A stretch of 64,000 nucleotides of DNA, taken from Bifidobacterium biavatii DSM 23969 (GTDB lineage: Bacteria; Actinomycetota; Actinomycetes; Actinomycetales; Bifidobacteriaceae). Below, in pieces: positions 26,452 to 35,632 of this stretch (position 1 is its first letter; each line of letters begins with the position of its first letter). The stretch lies in the NCBI RefSeq assembly GCF_000741165.1, contig NZ_JGYN01000010.1:1-64000 (forward strand). The letters are read 5' to 3'. The notes under the pieces are model-generated. The model worked only from the letters and a program-made list of their open reading frames with translations, ran no database searches and had not been told where the DNA came from. The translations under genes and the position numbers were made by a program.

Positions 26452-27284
26452 GTTTTGTGTTATACGGGCGATGGGATGGATGAGAGATCACAAGGATTCA
26501 CGAGGTGAAGAGAGGTGAGGAATGTGAGTCCTCATGCCCATTCATGCCATCAAGTCTTTGGTTATTTGTTCCAGACTCACGTCTAGAACGGGAACTTCCA
26601 CCACGGTGGAGGTAGTCCCGCGGTTTGGTCGAAGATCAGTTTCCGGCGCACGATTCCGGGCACTAACTCCAACCTTCACCGCGGGAAGCATTACATTGAG
26701 CTGATTTCAGGTAATAAGAGCAGCGGCTTCGAGCTTCGCGTTGGAATCGCACTACGTGCGATCCTGTGTTGTCAACGGCCTGTCGGCCGCAACCGCTCCG
26801 CGCAACAGCATCGCGCTCACGCGCGATACAGCGTACCCAGCGCCCTATGGCCGCAAACGCTCGCATCGCTCGCGGTATTGAATCACGCTGTCGCGTGATG
26901 CATGGTCATCGGCAACGCCGTCACGTTGCAAACACTCCGCTTGCGCTCCGTGTACCGGAATCACGCTGCCGCGTGATGCCGTGTTGTTGGTAGCACTATC
27001 GTGCTGCGACGCTCCCCCAGTCGACCTTCGGTCGACAGCCCCCTCAGCCGAGGGAGCCTGCCAGGCCACCACAACCACTCCGGTTATTGAAGCTCAACCT
27101 CCAACCCAGAAATCCTCCTGAAGCTGGCGGAGCCCCGGCTCCCTCGGCTGAGGGAGCTGGCCGCCGCAGGCGGACTGAGGGAGCGTCGCGGCACGAAGTG
27201 CCGCCAACAAACAGCATCGCACGCAGTGCGATACCATGCGCGAAGCGCAAAACCACCGCTCTGCTACCCGAATCAGCACACTCT
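26452..27284. repeat. Gene-free spacer between minor pilin and sortase, rich in hairpins
   Basis: 833 bases without a supported gene. Small hairpins lie at about 26570-26590 (TTCCAGAC/GTCTAGAA) and 26590-26622 (GGAACTTCCACC/GGTGGAGGTAGTCCC). From about 26745 to 27235 there is a dense series of the genome's interspersed modules: several ATCGCRC..GYGCGAT hairpins, CGGAATCACGCTGCCGCGTG, CGCTCCCCCAGTCGACC, and a GGAGCCCCGGCTCCCTCGGC..GGACTGAGGGAGCGTCGCGGC unit. Confidence 0.65.
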
Positions 27285-28340
27285 TCAGTTATTCGCCTTA
27301 TGCCTACGACGGACTCGAAGCACAGCCAAGCCGGCACCCGACAAGCCAATCGCACAAGCCACGGCAGTCGTCACATTCGAACCAGTCTCAGCAGGAGGAG
27401 TCCTCGACGGAGGCGTACTCGGCGGCGGAGTCTTCTTTTTAGGAGGATTCGGCGGCGGATTGTACGTATTCGTGATGATAGTTTCATCAGACTCACGATC
27501 CACGAGAACCGTGTAATGCTCAGCGACTGTCTTCTCTACGATCCGATACTCATGATCAGCCGGAAGACCGGACCACTCGTAAGTCCAATCGTTATCCGCA
27601 TTCAGCTCGGCCTCTTTATAGACCTTGCCGTCTTGCAGCAATTGGACGATCACCTTGGAAGGACGATTCGACTCAGCATCGTTCTTCCACACCTTGGTAA
27701 CCTTCTTCTTCACCTTCTCCTCAGTAGGAGGAGTAGGCGGCGGAGTCTCCCGCGGAGAACACTCCGTCTTCGACTGCAACGTCACATCCATAGAGCCGGA
27801 GTCCGAAGGAAGAACCACTAAAGTAGCCGACGACTTGCAAGTGAGCGAGTCACCGTCATACGCGTCAACCGTCACCAGATACAATCCCCGCGACAAACCC
27901 TCAAACACCGCAAGACCAGTAGAGTCTGTAATGTGATCAGCCTGCGACTTCAAGCTGTCGCGGGAAATGTACCCGGCAAGAGTTTCAGCCAACTGACGAA
28001 ACGTCTCCGAATCCGCACCGTATACATTCCAGTCCACGGAATACTCCCTGAACTGGCTCGTAGGCGCGAACCCGTCATTCGACGCATTCCAATCAGCCAC
28101 ATGAAAAAGATGAGCCTGAGCCCCAGAAATCGGAGCATCATCATCTTGGTAGTTCACCGTGATACTCCCCTGCCCGTCCGCCGCGTACGCGGTAGGCATA
28201 GGAAGCAACACAGCAAAACCCGTTAAAAATAAGGCTAGTGAGCAGACCGCTGCAAGGACACCCGTCACCCAGCGCGCCCCCAGCGCTCTCACGCCACAAC
28301 CACGAACAACATCGTGGTCACCGTTTGCGTTAGCCAACAT
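27285..28340 (-). CDS. Minor (basal) pilin with Cna-B domain and atypical sorting signal
   Basis: Secreted subunit of about 351 aa. An N-terminal signal helix ends near PTAYAADG. The first domain (about residues 60-200) is a pilin-like beta-sandwich. A Pro-rich linker and a Cna-B domain follow (KKVTKVWKNDAESNRPSKV to TNTYNPPP). The C-terminus has a Pro-rich spacer, PPAETG, a hydrophobic helix and a basic tail (RVRRRHKANN): a cell-wall sorting signal in which the leading Leu of LPXTG is Pro. The ATG at 28340 has GGGGAGA upstream; a GTG at 28352 is also in frame. By place in the cluster it is the likely base subunit that a sortase links to the wall. Confidence 0.85.
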   Translation of the reverse strand: MLANANGDHDVVRGCGVRALGARWVTGVLAAVCSLALFLTGFAVLLPMPTAYAADGQGSITVNYQDDDAPISGAQAHLFHVADWNASNDGFAPTSQFREYSVDWNVYGADSETFRQLAETLAGYISRDSLKSQADHITDSTGLAVFEGLSRGLYLVTVDAYDGDSLTCKSSATLVVLPSDSGSMDVTLQSKTECSPRETPPPTPPTEEKVKKKVTKVWKNDAESNRPSKVIVQLLQDGKVYKEAELNADNDWTYEWSGLPADHEYRIVEKTVAEHYTVLVDRESDETIITNTYNPPPNPPKKKTPPPSTPPSRTPPAETGSNVTTAVACAIGLSGAGLAVLRVRRRHKANN

Positions 28341-28368
28341 ACGTCTCCCCACAGTGACTCATCAAGTA

Positions 28369-28948
28369 TTATTTTTTAGACTTATTTTTTAAAATCAAAA
28401 AAATATCCCATAGATCTTTCGAGTAATTCACAATAGAAACACTAATAATAGATCCAGAAATATAAGATATCAATTCATTTCCGCCAGATATAGAAGAAAG
28501 AATAATAACACAAACAAAAAGTATCGGATAAAATAACACTTTCCTAAAGTCAACTTTGCCAATAACAGATTCTTTTATTATAAAAACAGAGATTAGATAA
28601 AGAATACCTTCAATTAGAGAAAATAAAACAGCGGCTTCATATTTTATATCACCGTTAGAATAGCAGTAAAAGACAATACTAGCCACAAAAAATAGGAAAG
28701 AAAAACCGCCGAAAATAAAATTTGGTACCGCCAGCATTTTTCTCAACAAACGCTAAAGCTATCACAAAAATAAGAGACACCGCAAAAGATACGCGAGTAA
28801 CAACACTTAAAGAATCAGAATTATGTTCATAACCCAGGAAAGAAGAGACGCAGAAAACAGCAGACGAAATAAGAGCAAGTACCCCTATTACAAAACCTTT
28901 TGTATCATTTTTAAAGAAATCTTTAACACTCATCTTAATTTCTTTCAA
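28369..28948 (-). pseudogene. AT-rich polytopic membrane gene split by a frameshift
   Basis: Two overlapping frames encode one apparent protein of about 190 aa. The 5' part (28948-28679, starting MKEIKMSVKDFFKND) has two helices up to VIALAFVEKN. The 3' part (28749-28369) carries on with MLAVPNFIFGG and about four more helices to a Lys-rich tail. Removing one A from the GAGAAAAATG run near 28741-28745 joins them as FVEKMLAVPN. The AT content is far above that of the flanking pilin genes, which points to recent transfer. It could be a broken gene, a slippage-controlled gene or an assembly error. No family recognised. Confidence 0.6.
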
Positions 28949-29052
28949 AGATAGAAAACATATTATTTTTGAGCCGTTCCATACGACGAACGGAGCGGCT
29001 CAAAAAGATAAATGACTTTATTCTCAACAAATAGAGACTGTCAAATCAATGC

Positions 29053-30714
29053 TTAGCGGCGGGAGAAGCGACGACGCAGGCCAAACCACAGGCCAGCAGC
29101 CACCACAAACGCACCACCAAGCGCGTAGAGGATCACGGTACCCATGCCACCAGTCTTCGGGAGCTCGGAACCCTTCTTGTTCACGACGTCGGTGGACACA
29201 TCCTTGGACGACACATCGATCGTGAAGTCGTTCAGATTGTTGCCATTGAGGTCCTGAATGTTCAGCGCGGTCAAGGTGCGGGCCGGATTGCCGTCATCCT
29301 GGGTGTGGGTGGCGACGATCTTGAACTCGATCGGGTCGATCTTGTTGTAGGTCGTGTCAGGGGCCTCGTCCTCGACGAGCTTGTACTGGCCGTCATCCAG
29401 ACCGGAGAAGTCGAACGAACTCAGAGCATCCTGCTGAGTGTACTGCTTAACCGGGGTAGTACCGTAGGAAGACGTCTTGTGATCATACTTGTACAGGGAG
29501 AAGGCAGCACCCGTCAGAGGATTCGTGCCGTCCGTCTTGTTGACGGTCAGCTTGAACGTGAACACGATGACCTCATCAGGAGGAAGAGTGCCCTCACCAG
29601 TGCCGTTCGGGTTGTTCGAGTAAGTCAGGTCAACCTTGTTCGGGTTACCAGCGGAACCGACCTTGGCGAAATCGTTCAAGGTCGCGGTGTACTCAATCAC
29701 AATCTTGCTGTCCTTGTCGATCGTCGCACCCGTGATCTTCTTCAGGTCGTCGCTCGTCGGAGCAAAGGTCAGAGAATGGCTCTTCTTGGTTTCCTGGCCC
29801 TTCGTAATGGGCATATAGGCGGCTTCCTTGGTTTCATCGGTCGGAGTGTACTCGGTCGGACCGGTCACCGTAAACTGGTTGGTCACCTCCACACGCTGCT
29901 CACCGTTCACGACGTACACCTTCGCGCTGTTCGCATCATAGGTCAAACCGGCGGAAAGAATATCAGTGAACTTGTAGGTGTAAGTCGTATAGGAATCGTA
30001 GTTGGACGGAAGAGTACCAGTCAGCTGGTAATCAACCTTGTCGTTGATGTCATGATCGGCGGAATCCTGCCAATCAGAGGTATCACCAGTGGAATCGTTA
30101 GTATCCTTAACCTTCTTTTGAACGGTCGGAGCCTCACCCTTCGGCTTGGCATTGACATCATTGGTGATCTTCAGGATATAGTCCGTATACGCGGTAGCGC
30201 CGGTCAGGGAATTGTCCTTATCCTTAATCAGGTAATAACCCGCGGCAAGACCAGTATTCGTGTATGTCACCTTACCATCTTTATCCGGGGTACCAGCCTT
30301 GAATTCTCCTGACTTCGTCGAAGTCAGATTATTCGCAACGACTTTGGCGAATGCCTTGGCCTCCGTGGAATCATCCTTATACTTGGCCAGTTTCTCCGCA
30401 ACACCGGCAGCTGTAGTAACACCCTTAAAGACATTACTGTCGCCTTCACCAAATGTCGTGTCACCCTGCAAGGCGGTAAGGATAGCACCGCCATTCACGC
30501 CGGAACCCCACTGGATGTTCGTCAACGTCTTGTTATCAGTGCTCAGTTTGCCCGAGAACACCTGATACGCTTCATACGTATGATTCTGGTCAGCCTGTTC
30601 GATAGTCAATGTATACGTGTCAGCTGCCATGGCAGTAACAGGGGCCACCAAGCCCGTGAACAGCATCGCCACGGCCGCGAGAAGACCCAACAGGGCCTTG
30701 CCTAACTTCTTCAT
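29053..30714 (-). CDS. Major pilin (FimA-type, LPKTG)
   Basis: Backbone subunit of a sortase-dependent pilus, 553 aa. The signal peptide ends at about residue 31 (VTAMAAD). An FctA/fimbrial domain covers about residues 32-190. The pilin motif follows (PTVQKKVKD, candidate acceptor Lys200 or Lys201), then a middle domain and a C-terminal Cna-B-type domain with E-box YKLVEDEAP near residue 445. The sorting signal LPKTG begins at residue 518, with a hydrophobic helix and RRRFSRR tail. AAGGAG is 5 bases from the ATG. The class C sortase downstream should polymerise it. Confidence 0.95.
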   Translation of the reverse strand: MKKLGKALLGLLAAVAMLFTGLVAPVTAMAADTYTLTIEQADQNHTYEAYQVFSGKLSTDNKTLTNIQWGSGVNGGAILTALQGDTTFGEGDSNVFKGVTTAAGVAEKLAKYKDDSTEAKAFAKVVANNLTSTKSGEFKAGTPDKDGKVTYTNTGLAAGYYLIKDKDNSLTGATAYTDYILKITNDVNAKPKGEAPTVQKKVKDTNDSTGDTSDWQDSADHDINDKVDYQLTGTLPSNYDSYTTYTYKFTDILSAGLTYDANSAKVYVVNGEQRVEVTNQFTVTGPTEYTPTDETKEAAYMPITKGQETKKSHSLTFAPTSDDLKKITGATIDKDSKIVIEYTATLNDFAKVGSAGNPNKVDLTYSNNPNGTGEGTLPPDEVIVFTFKLTVNKTDGTNPLTGAAFSLYKYDHKTSSYGTTPVKQYTQQDALSSFDFSGLDDGQYKLVEDEAPDTTYNKIDPIEFKIVATHTQDDGNPARTLTALNIQDLNGNNLNDFTIDVSSKDVSTDVVNKKGSELPKTGGMGTVILYALGGAFVVAAGLWFGLRRRFSRR

Positions 30715-31086
30715 GATTACTCCTTTGAGTGATCTTCCTTGATTTGGATTGGGTTAAGTTATGAAAACTTGTAGAGGAGGCGGGAGATTGGGCGTTCCTT
30801 AACACCCGTAGGTTTCCCTGCCTAGTTCTGTTGCTTTTGGAGGATTTCTGGGTTCGTGGAGTGGTGAACGCTCCCCCACCCGGCTCCGCCGGGAGCCCCT
30901 CAGCCGAGGGGGCCGAGGCTACCGCCAGCATCAGAGGATTCCTGAGTTATTAAGGAGCGGAGGCGGCTCGCCGTAGGCGAGCTAGCAACACTGTCTCGCC
31001 GTAGGCGAGGCCGCGCCGCGACAGCGGGGCTCCTTCAACGAATGACAGGGAAGGTTATGGAGGACCTCCCTTCGGGGAGAGACGAT
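30715..31086. repeat. Adhesin-major pilin spacer with palindromic repeat module
   Basis: 372 bases. From about 30866 to 30945 it carries the CGCTCCCCCACCCGGCTCCG..CCTCAGCCGAGGGGGCCGAGGCTACCGCCAGCATC module also found at 6020-6085. From 30960 to 31030 it carries GGCTCGCCGTAGGCGAGC and CTCGCCGTAGGCGAGG hairpins. The hairpins could partly end adhesin transcription before the abundant major pilin message. No gene is visible. Confidence 0.6.
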
Positions 31087-34000
31087 TCATGAGCGACGCC
31101 TCCTTGCCATGAAGGCCAGGCCGAACGTCGCCACGAGGACGGCGATCACGCCGGAACGAAGGAAGACGGACGTACCCTCACCACCGGTCGCGGGAAGCTC
31201 CACACCCGGCTTGTTCGGGATCTTGTTGTCCTGGACCTTTTCCGTCGGCTCGCCACTCATCGGCACGATGCCGGAATCAGACACTGACACATCTCCAGGC
31301 CCATCAGCGTCGGACTGCACCGCAGCAGTCGAAGTCGCAGGACGGTAAATCTGCACTGTGCCGTCCGTCGGATCCTGATCGATCGTGAACGTGTACTTCG
31401 TGGTCGACAGGTCATACCCATCCGGCGCCACCGTCTCCACCAACTCGTACGAGCCGAACTTCAAACCGGTCAGCTTGATAATGCCGTCGGCTTCGTTCTT
31501 CACGTCGCCGGACTGCTGATCGGTGTTGCTCACGTCGGTCAGCTTCTTACCATCGCACGTAGGTGTGTTGTCGGACTTGGTCGCGATATCACCGTTGCCG
31601 TCAACCACGCAGTACGTAGCAGCACTGTCCGTCGAACCGGGAGCCGGCGTGAACGTCAGCTTCCACTGCGCGCCCTTCAGGTACGTATCAGCGGTCGGGT
31701 TCTTATCCTCCGAACTCACCTTGTACCACGTGATCTCAGTCGGCGTATCACCAATCGCGTTGCCAGTACCCGGCTTCAGATCAGTCTTGAATTTGCTCTG
31801 GTCCGACACATCAGCTTCGCTTGGCCAGCCGCCATCCCATGTCACATTACCGTCATCACCGATCGTGAACTGGTAGACGGTCTTGTTGAGCGTGTAACCG
31901 TCCGGAGCAGTGATCTCGTGCAGCAGGTACGTGCCCGCGTTAAGACCATCGACCTTGAACTGGCCGGCCACCGTATCGATATCACACTTCATGCCCGGCG
32001 TCACCTTGTTATCAGCACCAACCGTGCCGTCCTTCGCAGTGCACGACGCAGCCTTCGACTCATCGGCAACAGTCAACACATCCGACCGACCATCCGCCGA
32101 CACGTCATTCGCAACAGCATCCGCAACGGCGTCCGACTCAACAGCATCATCAGCAACCGACTCATCAGCCGCAAGACCATCCGCACCAGAGACATCAGTC
32201 TGAGCCGACACGTCACCAGCATCCGCATCAGCCGATTCAACAGACGACCCGTCAGCCGACTCGTCGGACTGCGCCGACACGGTCCCGTCATACGCAGCAG
32301 CGGTATCAGCCGTGGTCGATGCGACGCACGCGGTCGGGACTGTGGAACCGGTCGAATTGTTGTACAGTTCCACCACCTGCACCGCATTGCCGGTGAACTT
32401 GAAGTTCGACGTGGCGGTCGTGTCCGGCTTGTACCAGTTGCCCGAATTCTTATCCGTGCTGTCATGGAACACGAAACCCTTACCACTGGTCGCCTGCGGG
32501 ATCGTCACGGCCACATAGTCGCCGCACGTGCGATTCATCTTCGCAAACGTCCACTCGGTGCCGTTGTCGTAGTACAGGTAATAGTTCGACCAGTTCACCA
32601 GCGTCTTCTTGAAGTACACGGTGGTGCTCGGCGTCGAAACCGTGAACGAGACGGTCTTGTTGCCGGCCTTCGCGGTGATCACGGCCGAACCGAGACCGTG
32701 CATGGTCACGGTGGCCTTCGCGCCGTTGGATTGTGTGGAGACCGTGGCGACGGACTCGTTGCTGGTAGACCACGCGATCGGGACGGACGGGGTCACGGCC
32801 GCGGTGAAGTCGAGCGAACCGTTCTGTGCGACGGTGAACGACGCGTTGTTCTGCACGTCGTTGTTGCCGGAATCCTTGACCGTGAAGCTGGTCACATTCG
32901 CAGCCTTGACCGTGATTGTCACGACGCTGCTGCACACGTCCGGGTTAGAGACGGAGCAGGCCTTGACGTAGACGGTTGCGTCCTTGTCGCTTGTGCCGAT
33001 GACGTCGGCACGCAGGTTGTCGGTCTGGCTCAGCACGGCAGCGGTTTCGTCGGTCTTCGGGTTGCCGGAGGCTTCAGTGAACGTCCAGGTAACGTGCTGC
33101 ATAGCCTCGGTGGGATCGACCTTGGCGGTCAGCGTGGCCTTGTAGCTGTTAGTTGCGTTCAGTTCGGTCGAAGTCGACGTGACGGTCACGCCGGTAGCCG
33201 CGTTCACGTTGTCTTCAACGTTCCAGACCTTCGTCTTATCAGAGCTGTCCTTCGCGGCGATCTGCCACGCTGAGCCAGCAAGCGGCTTGTACGTGCTGTC
33301 GCCTTCCGCGGTCTTCTTCCACGCGACCTCGTGACCGGCAGACTTGTTAATAATCGACTTCTTCGTGTTGTCAGTCTGATCGGTGTAGATGTCAGCGTCA
33401 CCGAACACCAGATTGCCACTCGCATCCTTCGTCACCGACTGCGTCACCTTGACAGCCGTATCCGAAGCATCGCCGGTGGCAGCGTAGTAAATGTTCGTGT
33501 TCAACTGGTAGTCACTGTCACCAGTCGCGACTTCCTTGATGAAGTAACGCGCATTCGGCTTCAGGCCCTCGATCTTGAACGCGCCGGCAGCCTGATCCTT
33601 ATCGGCGAAGTCATTATCCTTCACCGCGGTATACAGGGCGTTCTGGCCGTTCACGGCGTCGTCGTACTTGCCGTACACCGCCCACGTGGTGCCGGCGAGA
33701 GCGGTGCCGTTCTCATCCGACTTGTTCCACGCGATCGCGGAGCAGGATTCAGTGTAGGAACCGTTCCACGGGAAGTTGTGACGCTCCTGGTCCATGTCGA
33801 TAACGGAAGCGGAATCACCCTCTTTCGCGCCAGGCTGATTCCAGTTCCATGCCTTGTACGGGTTGTACATGGAGAAGTCACCCTCCGTGTACACACGGCC
33901 GTTGGTGGAAACATGGGACTCGAAGTTGCCGGTCGTATTCAACGGATCCGCGCCATTATTTCCAGAGCTGGCATTACCGATCACGATGATGCTGCCCAGC

Positions 34001-35373
34001 ATGGCGGCAGACGGATCGTCCTCAGTCACCTTGCCATTCGTATCCTCGTTCGCGACGCCACCGTAAATAGTGAGATTGTCAGTGTCGTGGAAGTTCCACA
34101 GAATCTTCTGCGCAGCCTTCGCATACGCAGCTTTTACCTCATTAGTAGCAGCATCGGAATAGCCATCGGAGATCTCCGTACCATTCCAGTAGAACTTCCA
34201 ACCAGTATGGAACGTAACATCATTCTGATCATCCTTCACATTCACCACAACGGATGCCGTATCAGCAATGTTATTGAACGCGAATGCGACGCCACGGTAA
34301 CGAGTGCCCTTCCACGTATCGCTCAGATCACTAGCGTTAACAGTGAACACTTCCATCGAAGGATTGTTCGTACCAGTGAACGTGATGAGCTTTTCACGGT
34401 TTTTGTACGACTCGTTAGTAGCAATTCCCTTACCAGTACCGTACTTAGTTTCGTCGCTGTACTTGAAGTCGTAGCTGATCTTGCTGGTGTTGGAAATGTA
34501 ATGGTGACGAGTCACTGTCGTCGTATCAGCTTCACTGATCGTAGTCTCACCAGTAGCGGTCTGGGTTGCAAGCGGGGCGGAGATATCTTCGACGACGTAG
34601 TCCTGATAGAAAGTATCCTCGGAAAGGTCCTTCTCAGTTGCAGTGCCATTGTCTTCGGTCTTGACGGAAACCTTGCTCAGATCGCCGTCATTCCACTGCA
34701 GGGATGCCTCACCTACCGTCTTGAGCGCGCCGGTCGATGCGCCACCCCACACGCCTGTATCCGTTCCTGCGATCGAACCCTGGTGGTTGTAGCCCATGAT
34801 GAAACCTGGCCTACTCCACGCCTTCACTTTCGCCGTGGTGCTCGCACCAGCATCGATCATCGTATTACTGTTGCCACCGACCACCAGTGCGGTACTACCA
34901 TTTGCCGGACGGAACTGCGAACCAAAACCAGCAATGCCAAAACGAAAAGCACCACCGGAGACCTTATCGGACCACGAGTTCTTGAGTGGATTCAACAGCA
35001 ATTTGCCGTTAACCACAGTCAAGCCTTCGGCTTCAACGGCGTAGGAACCGTACGGGCCGGTTGCATTCATCAGGTTGTTGGTGGTGCTGTTGTTTTCGGT
35101 GGAGTTTGCCGGGCGCTTGCCGACGAACATATCGCCACCAACCCATGTGGCGGCACCGGTATCACGGTCAGAAGAAGGATTTGCCTCAGTACCCATCGAC
35201 TGCTCAGTCGGTGTGCACAATGCACCATCCGCAAGCTGACCATCATTCGCAGCATACGCAGCAATGGGAGCGGTAATGATGCCGGCGAGAGCGGTGCCGA
35301 ACATCATGGAGACGGCGAGGGCGGACGCCGCTAGTCGCTTAGCGTATACCCCCCCCCGCTTCGGGGTGCTCAA
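31087..35373 (-). CDS. Large pilus adhesin (LPATG) with CBM26-like domain, phase-variable start
   Basis: Tip-type subunit of 1,428 aa. Signal helix to about residue 40 (IAAYAAND), a large N-terminal adhesin region to about 560, then SpaA-type prealbumin units near 570-660, 1150-1210 and 1240-1330. A bacterial Ig-like (BIG2) segment lies near 800-920 and a segment near 925-1000 resembles starch-binding module CBM26 (VYFKKTLVNWSNYYLYYDNG). An Asp/Ala/Ser-rich linker lies near 1025-1115. LPATG begins at residue 1393. The only in-frame start is TTG 35373. The better-placed tandem ATGs (35389, 35386; GGAAGGG upstream) run into a G9 tract and stop at TAA after 16 codons; G8 or G11 would restore this frame. 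As sequenced the gene is probably OFF or needs slippage. Confidence 0.9.
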   Translation of the reverse strand: MSTPKRGGVYAKRLAASALAVSMMFGTALAGIITAPIAAYAANDGQLADGALCTPTEQSMGTEANPSSDRDTGAATWVGGDMFVGKRPANSTENNSTTNNLMNATGPYGSYAVEAEGLTVVNGKLLLNPLKNSWSDKVSGGAFRFGIAGFGSQFRPANGSTALVVGGNSNTMIDAGASTTAKVKAWSRPGFIMGYNHQGSIAGTDTGVWGGASTGALKTVGEASLQWNDGDLSKVSVKTEDNGTATEKDLSEDTFYQDYVVEDISAPLATQTATGETTISEADTTTVTRHHYISNTSKISYDFKYSDETKYGTGKGIATNESYKNREKLITFTGTNNPSMEVFTVNASDLSDTWKGTRYRGVAFAFNNIADTASVVVNVKDDQNDVTFHTGWKFYWNGTEISDGYSDAATNEVKAAYAKAAQKILWNFHDTDNLTIYGGVANEDTNGKVTEDDPSAAMLGSIIVIGNASSGNNGADPLNTTGNFESHVSTNGRVYTEGDFSMYNPYKAWNWNQPGAKEGDSASVIDMDQERHNFPWNGSYTESCSAIAWNKSDENGTALAGTTWAVYGKYDDAVNGQNALYTAVKDNDFADKDQAAGAFKIEGLKPNARYFIKEVATGDSDYQLNTNIYYAATGDASDTAVKVTQSVTKDASGNLVFGDADIYTDQTDNTKKSIINKSAGHEVAWKKTAEGDSTYKPLAGSAWQIAAKDSSDKTKVWNVEDNVNAATGVTVTSTSTELNATNSYKATLTAKVDPTEAMQHVTWTFTEASGNPKTDETAAVLSQTDNLRADVIGTSDKDATVYVKACSVSNPDVCSSVVTITVKAANVTSFTVKDSGNNDVQNNASFTVAQNGSLDFTAAVTPSVPIAWSTSNESVATVSTQSNGAKATVTMHGLGSAVITAKAGNKTVSFTVSTPSTTVYFKKTLVNWSNYYLYYDNGTEWTFAKMNRTCGDYVAVTIPQATSGKGFVFHDSTDKNSGNWYKPDTTATSNFKFTGNAVQVVELYNNSTGSTVPTACVASTTADTAAAYDGTVSAQSDESADGSSVESADADAGDVSAQTDVSGADGLAADESVADDAVESDAVADAVANDVSADGRSDVLTVADESKAASCTAKDGTVGADNKVTPGMKCDIDTVAGQFKVDGLNAGTYLLHEITAPDGYTLNKTVYQFTIGDDGNVTWDGGWPSEADVSDQSKFKTDLKPGTGNAIGDTPTEITWYKVSSEDKNPTADTYLKGAQWKLTFTPAPGSTDSAATYCVVDGNGDIATKSDNTPTCDGKKLTDVSNTDQQSGDVKNEADGIIKLTGLKFGSYELVETVAPDGYDLSTTKYTFTIDQDPTDGTVQIYRPATSTAAVQSDADGPGDVSVSDSGIVPMSGEPTEKVQDNKIPNKPGVELPATGGEGTSVFLRSGVIAVLVATFGLAFMARRRRS
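35349..35357 (-). promoter_or_regulatory. Poly-G9 phase-variation tract in adhesin start
   Basis: Nine C on the + strand, nine G in the adhesin coding strand, about 30 bases after the ATGs. From ATG the codons read GAA GCG GGG GGG GGT ATA CGC TAA. With eight or eleven G they continue as GTA TAC GCT AAG into the signal peptide. Poly-G slippage is known in pilus genes of Bifidobacterium breve. Confidence 0.85.
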
Positions 35374-35603
35374 GAATCCCGCTCATCATTGACCCTTCCA
35401 CCGGCACGTGTCTCGGGCGGCGAGCCTTGGGCACGGGCAGGCGATTGCGCTCTCTGGACCGGAAACCACCTGCGGTTTCCGAGTGCTGTTCGTTATGGCC
35501 GAGATGCGGTTTGCTTACGTTTGCTGAGCTTATGGCTCATTTCCCTTGCAATCGTTATTGCAGTGGAAAGGCTTACGTTTACTAACCTCATCTCTTGTTT
35601 CGC

Positions 35604-35632
35604 ATAGTACTTTGCAAACATATTCATTGCAA
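35604..35632 (-). promoter_or_regulatory. Putative promoter of the pilus operon
   Basis: On the minus strand TTGCAA (35627-35632), 17 bases, TACTAT (35604-35609). This predicts a leader of about 210 bases before the adhesin ATG. The rest of 35390-36110 shows no supported gene, only a duplicated ATCGGACACAAC unit near 35810-35835. Confidence 0.5.

Noticed and set aside
29305-30312. Plus-strand frame opposite the major pilin
   Set aside because: The minus-strand pilin with signal peptide and LPKTG is decisive.
31918-35334. Two long plus-strand frames opposite the adhesin gene
   Set aside because: They mirror the adhesin, have no ribosome sites and read as Arg/Ile/His-rich antisense.
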